The notes under the pieces are model-generated. The model saw only the letters and a list, made by a program, of their open reading frames with translations. It had not been told where the DNA came from and made no database searches. From NCBI RefSeq assembly GCF_002909235.1, contig NZ_PHQQ01000007.1, forward strand, positions 124,001-188,000: a DNA stretch of 64,000 nucleotides. Reading direction: 5' to 3'. The stretch is from Arenibacter catalasegens (GTDB lineage: Bacteria; Bacteroidota; Bacteroidia; Flavobacteriales; Flavobacteriaceae). The position numbers were made by a program, and so were the translations under genes. Below, piece by piece: positions 58,249 through 64,000 of the stretch (position 1 is its first letter; every line of letters starts with the position of its first letter).

Positions 58249-60141
58249 ATGGTTGCGGCAGGCAGAAAATATGTGTTTGATTTTGATAGCACCCTAACTA
58301 GGGTAGAGGCGCTGGATGTTTTAGCAGAAATTACGCTAAATGGAAGGTCGGATAAGGATGAAATAATTCGGGAAATCCAGAAAATAACCAATTTAGGCAT
58401 CGACGGTGATATTTCCTTTACCGAATCTTTGGAAAAAAGAATTAAGTTATTAAACGCCCATAAAGACGATTTGGACAATTTGGTCCAGCTACTACGTCAG
58501 AAGATATCTAAGTCAATAGAATCCAACAAGGAATTTTTTCATAATTATTCAGATGATATTTATGTTATTTCCTGTGGCTTTAAAGAGTTTATAGACCCCA
58601 TAGTTGCTGAATACAATATTCCGGCCGATCGCGTGTATGCAAATACATTTAAATTTGACGAAAACGGAAAAATAATTGGCTTTGACGAGGATAACGTTTT
58701 AGCTTTACACAACGGTAAAATTGCCTGTTTAAAAAGCTTGGACCTACAAGGAGAAGTACAGGTAATTGGAGACGGTTATAGTGATTATGTAATGCGTGAA
58801 GCAGGTATTGCGGATAAATTTTTCGCCTATACCGAGAATGTGCATAGAGAAAAGGCTGCGAGAAACGCAGACTATATTACACCTAATTTAGATGAATTTT
58901 TATTTGTGAACAAGTTGCCAAGAAAAATTTCCTACCCAAAGAATAGAATTAAGATTTTATTGTTGGAAAATGTCCATCAAAATGCCTTCGATACCCTTTC
59001 TGAGGAAGGGTTTTCTGTAGAACTGTTGAAACATAGTTTAACGGAAGAAGAGCTGATAGAGAAAATAAAAGGAGTGCATGTCTTAGGAATACGCTCCAAG
59101 ACCCAGGTTACTAAAAATGTATTGGCTGCAGCCGACAAATTAATGGTAGTCGGTGCTTTCTGTATAGGTACTACCCAAATAGACTTGGATGCCTGTAAGA
59201 AAAAGGGAGTCGTTGTATTTAATGCCCCTTATAGCAATACAAGGTCGGTTGTTGAACTGGCGATAGGTGAGATTATCATGCTAATGAGAAGCATATTTCC
59301 ACGTAGTACCGAAATCCACGATGGTCAATGGAATAAAACCGCTGCCAATTCAAAAGAGGTAAGAGGTAAAAATCTAGGTATCATAGGATACGGAAACATT
59401 GGAAAGCAATTGTCCGTATTGGCCGAAGCCTTGGGAATGCGTGTTTACTACTATGATGTTGGTGACCAATTGGCCTTGGGTAACGCTACAAAGTGCAGTA
59501 CTTTGGAGGATTTGTTAAATGTTTCCGATGTAGTTACCTTACATATCGATGATAATAAGGCCAATAAGAATTTTATTGGGGAAAGGGAAATTAACCAAAT
59601 GAAGGATGGTGCATTGTTTGTAAATCTTTCAAGAGGATTTGTCGTAGACATTGAGGCCTTGGCAAATGCGTTGAAAAGCGGAAAAATAGCAGGTGCTGCT
59701 ATAGATGTTTTTCCAGAAGAGCCAAGAAGCAATGGTGAGTTTCTAACCGAACTTAAAGGCTTGGAAAATGTTATATTAACACCACATATTGGTGGAAGTA
59801 CCGAGGAAGCACAGCGCGATATTGCTGATTTTGTTCCCAACAAGATAATGGATTATATGAATTCAGGGAATACTGTTGATGCGGTCAATTTTCCAAATAT
59901 AAGACTGCCCAAACAGAATAATGCACACCGTTTTTTGCATATTCACAAGAATGTTCCAGGGGTAATGGCGAAGATCAACGAAGTTTTGGCCCGTTACGAT
60001 ATGAATATTTCAGGACAGTATCTTTCTACGGATAATGAGGTGGGATATGTAATTTCGGATTTGGACAAAGAGTATAACAAAGATGTATTAAAAGCCCTCA
60101 AGAAAATAGATAACACTATTAAATTCAGGGTTTTATATTAG
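58249..60141 (+). CDS. bifunctional phosphoserine phosphatase / 3-phosphoglycerate dehydrogenase (SerB-SerA fusion)
   Basis: This 630-residue protein joins two enzymes of serine biosynthesis. Residues 1-220 are a HAD phosphatase of the SerB type: nucleophile DFDST at 11-15 (Asp11, Asp13) and GDGYSD at 174-179. Residues about 230-545 are a D-2-hydroxyacid dehydrogenase of the SerA type, with NAD motif GIIGYGNIG at 377-385 and the catalytic region around HIGGSTEEAQ. An ACT domain closes the protein at about 555-630 (HIHKNVPGVMAKINEVLARY, NISGQYLSTDNEVGYVISD), which in SerA binds serine as feedback inhibitor. The middle enzyme, SerC, is not encoded here. The first and last steps on one chain would share location and expression; channelling is inferred. 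Confidence 0.93.
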   Translation: MVAAGRKYVFDFDSTLTRVEALDVLAEITLNGRSDKDEIIREIQKITNLGIDGDISFTESLEKRIKLLNAHKDDLDNLVQLLRQKISKSIESNKEFFHNYSDDIYVISCGFKEFIDPIVAEYNIPADRVYANTFKFDENGKIIGFDEDNVLALHNGKIACLKSLDLQGEVQVIGDGYSDYVMREAGIADKFFAYTENVHREKAARNADYITPNLDEFLFVNKLPRKISYPKNRIKILLLENVHQNAFDTLSEEGFSVELLKHSLTEEELIEKIKGVHVLGIRSKTQVTKNVLAAADKLMVVGAFCIGTTQIDLDACKKKGVVVFNAPYSNTRSVVELAIGEIIMLMRSIFPRSTEIHDGQWNKTAANSKEVRGKNLGIIGYGNIGKQLSVLAEALGMRVYYYDVGDQLALGNATKCSTLEDLLNVSDVVTLHIDDNKANKNFIGEREINQMKDGALFVNLSRGFVVDIEALANALKSGKIAGAAIDVFPEEPRSNGEFLTELKGLENVILTPHIGGSTEEAQRDIADFVPNKIMDYMNSGNTVDAVNFPNIRLPKQNNAHRFLHIHKNVPGVMAKINEVLARYDMNISGQYLSTDNEVGYVISDLDKEYNKDVLKALKKIDNTIKFRVLY

Positions 60142-60165
60142 ATAGAAACTGGTATTCATAACTTT

Positions 60166-60198
60166 AAAACTGCCTAAGCGTAAATCTCAGGCAGTTTT
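60166..60198 (+). terminator. intrinsic terminator of the serB-serA fusion gene
   Basis: AAAACTGCCT (60166-60175) and AGGCAGTTTT (60189-60198) form a 10-bp stem with a 13-nt loop and a T run to 60201. It lies 25 bp after the stop. Confidence 0.85.
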
Positions 60199-60303
60199 TT
60201 TATGCCTAATAATTTAGGAATCTATGGGAATCGGGATTTCGGCTGGTTAATTTAAAGTGATTTTTAAATCAAAGTAGGATTCTTCTGTTTCAATGGCTTT
60301 GTA

Positions 60304-60777
60304 CTATTGGTGATGATAAGGTTCATTCCTTAATATGGTGAAGGCCCTATACAATTGCTCTACCATGAATAAGCGAACCATTTGGTGTGAAAAGGTCATT
60401 TTGGATAAACTGATTTTACCTTGGGATTTTTGATAAACCGCTTCACTAAAACCATAGGGCCCTCCAATAACAAATACGAGTTGCTTAAGACCTGAATTCA
60501 TATTCTTTTGGAGGTATTCAGAGAATTCTACGGAGGTTTTTTGCTTGCCGTTTTCATCGAGCAAAACCAGCTGGTCTGTAGGGGCAAGCTTGTTTAAAAT
60601 GGCATCTCCCTCTTTCTCCTTTTGTTGCTTTTCCGATAGGTTTTTGGTATTCTTTATATCGGGGATTATTTCCAATTCAAACTTAATATAATGTTTAAGC
60701 CTATTTTGATATTCCTCAATTAATTGGCTTAATTGAACACTATCTGTTTTTCCCAGTACTAGTAGTTTTATGGTCAT
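60304..60777 (-). CDS. rlmH: 23S rRNA (pseudouridine1915-N3)-methyltransferase RlmH
   Basis: This 157-residue SPOUT-class methyltransferase methylates pseudouridine 1915 in helix 69 of 23S rRNA on the assembled ribosome. It has ILVLGK-type start (MTIKLLVLGKTDSVQLSQLI), LDENGKQKTSVEFSEY, VIGGPYGFSEAVY and FSHQMVRLFMVEQLYRAFTI, the knot and C-terminal family signatures. Length is typical. A perfect -7 box lies just upstream. Confidence 0.96.
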   Translation of the reverse strand: MTIKLLVLGKTDSVQLSQLIEEYQNRLKHYIKFELEIIPDIKNTKNLSEKQQKEKEGDAILNKLAPTDQLVLLDENGKQKTSVEFSEYLQKNMNSGLKQLVFVIGGPYGFSEAVYQKSQGKISLSKMTFSHQMVRLFMVEQLYRAFTILRNEPYHHQ

Positions 60778-60781
60778 AGGA

Positions 60782-60789
60782 CAAATGTA
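60782..60789 (-). promoter_or_regulatory. -7 box of rlmH
   Basis: Minus strand TACATTTG is an exact TAnnTTTG. Its last base lies 4 nt upstream of the ATG at 60777, so the transcript would start at or very near the start codon, giving a leaderless mRNA. Confidence 0.5.
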
Positions 60790-60988
60790 ATATGCAAATC
60801 TCTAATACCAAAAAGTAGCTCTGGATCATAAAACGGTAATCCTAAGAAAATCTATGGTTTTATTTGGGAAAGGTATATTTAGTTTTGTCAATTAGGTCTA
60901 TTATTTTTAAGGCTTTTCGGGCTTCAATGAAAAAACAAAGGAGGAATTCGACAAACATTTTAGTAAATTAGCAAGGAAAACGAATTGT

Positions 60989-61846
60989 ATGATTTCAGAG
61001 GAACAATTTAGGAAAGAGCTTGATTTAATTATAATAAATGCGATACGGGAAGATGTGGGCGATGGGGACCATAGCTCACTTGCTTGTATTCCGGTTACGG
61101 CAACCGGTAAGGCTAAGCTGTTGGTGAAGGATGAGGGGATAATTGCAGGAGTGGATTTCGCTAAACAGGTATTCCGATATGTGGATAAGAGTTTGGAGGT
61201 AGACGTGCTAATAAATGATGGGGAAGCTGTAAAATTTGGGGATATTGTTTTTTATGTAACGGGAAGTTCGCAAAGTATTTTAAAGGCGGAGAGATTGGTC
61301 TTAAACGGTATGCAAAGAATGAGTGCCATTGCCACCAAGACCAATTATTATGTCAAACTTTTAAAGGGAACCGGCACTAAAATATTGGATACCCGTAAGA
61401 CCACCCCAGGAATTAGGGCGTTGGAAAAATGGGCAGTAAAAATTGGCGGAGGCGAAAACCATAGATTTGCCCTGTATGATATGGTCATGCTCAAGGATAA
61501 TCATATTGATTTTGCCGGAGGTATAACTAAGGCCATTGAAAAAACACAGCAGTATTTAAAGGATCAGAATCTGGATTTAAAGATAATTGTAGAAGCTAGA
61601 AACTTGAAGGAGGTGGAGATTATATTGCAGTCTAACGGAATCTATAGAATACTGTTGGATAACTTCAACTTTGAGGACACCCAGAAAGCAGTAAAAATGA
61701 TAGGGAATCAATGTCTAACAGAGTCTTCTGGTGGTATAAATGAGGAGACCATAAGGAAATATGCGGAATGTGGGGTCAATTTTATCTCTTCGGGAGCCCT
61801 AACCCATTCCATCTATAATATGGACCTTAGTCTTAAAGCGGTATAG
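60989..61846 (+). CDS. nadC: nicotinate-nucleotide pyrophosphorylase (quinolinate phosphoribosyltransferase)
   Basis: This 285-residue enzyme converts quinolinate to nicotinate mononucleotide in de novo NAD synthesis. Motifs: REDVGDGDHSSLACIP at the N-terminus, ERLVLNGMQRMSAIATKTNY, DTRKTTPGIRALEKWAVKIG, GGENHRFALYDMVMLKDNHI and ESSGGINEETIRKYAECGVN. These include the Arg, His and Lys residues of the phosphoribosyl site. No nadA or nadB is present nearby. The next gene starts directly after its stop. Confidence 0.96.
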   Translation: MISEEQFRKELDLIIINAIREDVGDGDHSSLACIPVTATGKAKLLVKDEGIIAGVDFAKQVFRYVDKSLEVDVLINDGEAVKFGDIVFYVTGSSQSILKAERLVLNGMQRMSAIATKTNYYVKLLKGTGTKILDTRKTTPGIRALEKWAVKIGGGENHRFALYDMVMLKDNHIDFAGGITKAIEKTQQYLKDQNLDLKIIVEARNLKEVEIILQSNGIYRILLDNFNFEDTQKAVKMIGNQCLTESSGGINEETIRKYAECGVNFISSGALTHSIYNMDLSLKAV

Positions 61847-62833
61847 ATGTCCATAGAAATTGAAAGTAAATTAGAGAAGATTCCCATAGTAAATTGGATA
61901 GTGAGGTTAACGAAAAAGATTAAGTTGCCTGCGTTTGAGGGACTTTCGTTTTACGACCTCATAGAGATGTATATTTTTGGGATTGTAAAAGGAGCAATGT
62001 CCACAAGGGCCAGTGCTATTTCCTTTAGTTTGTTTTTAGCGTTGTTCCCATTGTTGATTTTTTTGGTCACTCTAATCCCCTTTATTATTCCTTATATTTC
62101 AATTGAAAATTCCAATTTCGATACGGAATTCTTAATTTTTCTGGAATCATTTCTACCTACTGCAACTGGTGAATATTTTAGTGAAATATACTTGCAGATA
62201 AGTGAACAGGAGAGGGGTGATATATGGTCATCTGCCATCGCCTTTATTACTTCAATTTTTTTAATGGCCAATGGGGTGAACGCCATATTTGTTGGATTTG
62301 AAAATTCATATCATGAAATTCTTAACCGTAATATTTTTAAACAGTATGTCTATTCCTTGATGGTAGGGCTAATGTTATCTATCCTACTTTTGTTTGGGGC
62401 TATCATATTTGTCTATTTCGAGGCCTATGTACTTATAGGCTTACACGATATAACCCATAGGGGAATTGAATTGGAGGTGGACCAAAGTGAATTTGTTTTG
62501 GTACAATGGGGTAAGTTTCTGTTTTTGGGGCTGCTGGCCTATTTTATTACGGCTATTTTATATTATTTTGGAACCAAAGAAGGGAGGCAGGCAAGATTTT
62601 TCTCAGCTGGGGCATTAATGACCACCTTACTTTTTATATTAACTTCCTACTTATTCGGTGTATATGTTGAAAAATTTGCCCGATATAACGAATTGTATGG
62701 AGCATTAGGTGGTTTGTTGATATTATTGGTCTTTATTTGGCTAAATTCCAATATCTTGCTCCTGGGGTTTGAATTAAATGCCTCATTAAACTCGCTAAGG
62801 AAAAAATATGAAAAACATGATGGAAGTGAATAG
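61847..62833 (+). CDS. YihY/BrkB-family inner-membrane protein
   Basis: This 328-residue membrane protein has about six transmembrane helices and the family motif RASAISFSLFLALFPLLIFL near residue 55, then GALGGLLILLVFIWLNSNIL near 285. YihY/BrkB proteins were named for serum resistance and were once misannotated as RNase BN; their activity is unknown. It starts 1 bp after nadC and overlaps the next gene by 26 bp, so the three are cotranscribed. Confidence 0.93.
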   Translation: MSIEIESKLEKIPIVNWIVRLTKKIKLPAFEGLSFYDLIEMYIFGIVKGAMSTRASAISFSLFLALFPLLIFLVTLIPFIIPYISIENSNFDTEFLIFLESFLPTATGEYFSEIYLQISEQERGDIWSSAIAFITSIFLMANGVNAIFVGFENSYHEILNRNIFKQYVYSLMVGLMLSILLLFGAIIFVYFEAYVLIGLHDITHRGIELEVDQSEFVLVQWGKFLFLGLLAYFITAILYYFGTKEGRQARFFSAGALMTTLLFILTSYLFGVYVEKFARYNELYGALGGLLILLVFIWLNSNILLLGFELNASLNSLRKKYEKHDGSE

Positions 62834-63257
62834 GTGGGCAATTTGGAGTGTTTTTATTCTTTTTTCAATGGGCTGTTCGGCACAAAGTATTTTTGGAAAA
62901 TGGAAGACTATAGACGATAGGACAGGTAACCCCAAGGCTATTATCAGTATTTATGAAGAAGACGGCCTTATGTACGGCCATGTGGTAGAGATTCTCGAGG
63001 AAGGTAGGGAAGATGCGATTTGCGGAAAATGTGATGGAGACCGGAAAGATCAGCCAATTGTTGGTATGAAAATAATTCAGGATGTGGAACATGTCGGAAA
63101 TGGGGAATGGAAGGGGAAAACGCTGTTCGATCCTGAACAGGCCATGACCTTTAGGTGTAAGTTATGGTTAAATCCCGATAATCCTGATGAATTAAAAGTA
63201 AGAGGGTATTTGGCATTTATCTACCGCACCCAGACTTGGATTAGGGTGGAAGGATAG
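62808..63257 (+). CDS. DUF2147 exported protein
   Basis: This 149-residue protein has a signal peptide (MKNMMEVNRWAIWSVFILFS, with a Cys in MGCSAQ that could be a lipobox or a signal peptidase I site). The mature part is a DUF2147 domain (IFGKWKTIDDRTGNPKAIIS, EDAICGKCDGDRKDQPIVGM, GYLAFIYRTQTWIRV), a small beta-barrel found in many Bacteroidota and Proteobacteria, with a CxxC-like GKCDG pair. The start overlaps the YihY gene by 26 bp; the second ATG at 62820 would overlap by 14 bp. Function unknown. Confidence 0.85.
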   Translation: MKNMMEVNRWAIWSVFILFSMGCSAQSIFGKWKTIDDRTGNPKAIISIYEEDGLMYGHVVEILEEGREDAICGKCDGDRKDQPIVGMKIIQDVEHVGNGEWKGKTLFDPEQAMTFRCKLWLNPDNPDELKVRGYLAFIYRTQTWIRVEG

Positions 63258-63270
63258 AAGATAAGGGGAT

Positions 63271-64000
63271 ATGCAGGATTTTATTAATGTTATATTACCT
63301 ATTCCTATAGAAAACCTCTTTACCTATAAGGTTACCGAGGAAGAGGTAAAACTTTTAAAACCCGGAATGAGGGTGGCCGTTCCTTTCGGAAAGTCAAAAA
63401 TATCTACAGCCCTGGTGTTCGAGATTCACAACACCGCTCCCACCGCCTATGAGGCCAAGGGGATTGACCAAGTTTTGGACGATTATCCTTTGGTAACGAG
63501 CATCCAGTTAAAGTTTTGGCAATGGTTGTCCCAATATTATATGTGTTCCATAGGAGAGGTGTTTCGTGCTGCGGTACCTAATGCATTATTGTTGGAAAGT
63601 GAAACCCTGATCCTTAAGAACGATGAGGCAATTATTGAGGAAAGCGACTTGTTGGATGATGAATTTATGGTGTTTGAAGCTTTGCAGCACCAATCAATTC
63701 TTCGTGTGCAGGAAATAAGCGATATCCTGGACAGAAAGAATATTATTCCCGTATTAAATAGATTGTTAAAAAAGAATGTTATCCTTCTAAAAGAGGAAAT
63801 GTTTGAACAATACAAGCCCAAATTGGTCCGATATGTTCAATTGGGAAAAAACCATAGGTCCGAGGAAAACTTGGAAGTATTGTTGAATGGCTTAACCAGG
63901 GCCCCAAAACAAAGTCAAGTGGTACTCTCACTTTTTCAACTACAAGCCGTGACTAAAAAACCCGTAAAAGTGAGCGATTTGGAAAGGGAGAGCAATAGTT
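63271..64000 (+). CDS. priA: primosomal protein N' (PriA), N-terminal part; runs off the window
   Basis: ATG at 63271 opens a frame that continues past the right edge; 243 residues are visible. The start QDFINVILPIPIENLFTYKV is the PriA N-terminal DNA-binding domain opening, followed by GMRVAVPFGKSKISTALVFE and the region with KFWQWLSQYYMCSIGEVFRA. PriA is the 3'-to-5' helicase that restarts stalled replication forks; helicase motifs lie beyond the edge. It follows the DUF2147 gene by 13 bp. Confidence 0.93.
   Translation, partial: MQDFINVILPIPIENLFTYKVTEEEVKLLKPGMRVAVPFGKSKISTALVFEIHNTAPTAYEAKGIDQVLDDYPLVTSIQLKFWQWLSQYYMCSIGEVFRAAVPNALLLESETLILKNDEAIIEESDLLDDEFMVFEALQHQSILRVQEISDILDRKNIIPVLNRLLKKNVILLKEEMFEQYKPKLVRYVQLGKNHRSEENLEVLLNGLTRAPKQSQVVLSLFQLQAVTKKPVKVSDLERESNS

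Noticed and set aside
1-64000. Insertion sequences, prophage or tRNA genes
   Set aside because: No transposase, integrase, terminal repeats, phage structural genes or tRNA cloverleaf sequences were recognised on either strand.

Overview
The window is a stretch of AT-rich chromosome from a member of the Flavobacteriaceae (phylum Bacteroidota); the genus cannot be fixed from the sequence. The evidence is: -7 boxes of the TAnnTTTG type in front of many genes, almost no Shine-Dalgarno sequences, many SPII lipoproteins starting with a short MKK-type signal, LytS/LytTR regulation, 2TM proteins, DUF4252 and LETM1-related proteins, and a TonB-dependent receptor. No tRNA, rRNA, insertion sequence, phage or CRISPR array was seen. 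Gene order looks like ordinary vertical chromosome, with housekeeping genes interleaved with small accessory operons.

Layout. 0-7.7 kb: the tail of a LytTR response regulator, a duplicated-domain secreted protein, the minus-strand operon endonuclease/phosphatase-paiB-rpiA, an RhlE-type helicase, a large FAD dehydrogenase and an AraC regulator. 7.9-13.5 kb: a plus-strand sugar oxidation operon made of a very large ThuA/PVC-dehydrogenase/azurin lipoprotein, a sugar isomerase and a Gfo/Idh/MocA oxidoreductase. 13.5-14.55 kb: a gene-free kilobase holding three copies of a short two-hairpin RNA gene, each with its own -7 box and terminator. 14.55-18.05 kb: a broken small gene, then a LytS kinase with a fused 2TM domain, three free 2TM proteins and a LytTR regulator. 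18.1-22.4 kb: a LETM1-like protein, then a DUF4331 protein pair with a TPR lipoprotein. 22.9-29.5 kb: the oxidative pentose phosphate genes gnd, zwf and pgl, plus a thioesterase, a small membrane protein and rmuC.

29.5-36.0 kb is a vitamin B12 uptake locus. BtuF, BtuC and BtuD-like proteins lie on the minus strand. On the plus strand a cobalamin riboswitch controls a BtuB-like receptor and a BtuG-like surface propeller. The end of the riboswitch can pair with the btuB start codon, and the ATPase gene has no ordinary start codon. 36.1-41.5 kb: two tandem S41 peptidase lipoproteins, then an ECF sigma operon with its own predicted ECF promoter, an anti-sigma-like protein and two DUF4252 proteins.

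41.7-64 kb: a GH3-family enzyme, a secreted HELGH protein, MscS, purB, a zinc-ribbon-less class III-like sirtuin, a TrmH methyltransferase, a metallophosphoesterase with an altered motif, an alpha-amylase lipoprotein, a CshA/DeaD helicase, rdgB, a SatD/DUF3307 pair behind a palindrome, a SerB-SerA fusion, rlmH, nadC, a YihY protein, a DUF2147 protein and the start of priA. Functional links within the window: zwf, pgl, gnd and rpiA together carry glucose 6-phosphate to ribose 5-phosphate. The SerB-SerA fusion supplies two of the three serine biosynthesis steps. The B12 genes form one uptake route from the surface to the cytoplasm. The strongest candidate for something undescribed is the triple small RNA array at 13.65-14.44 kb.
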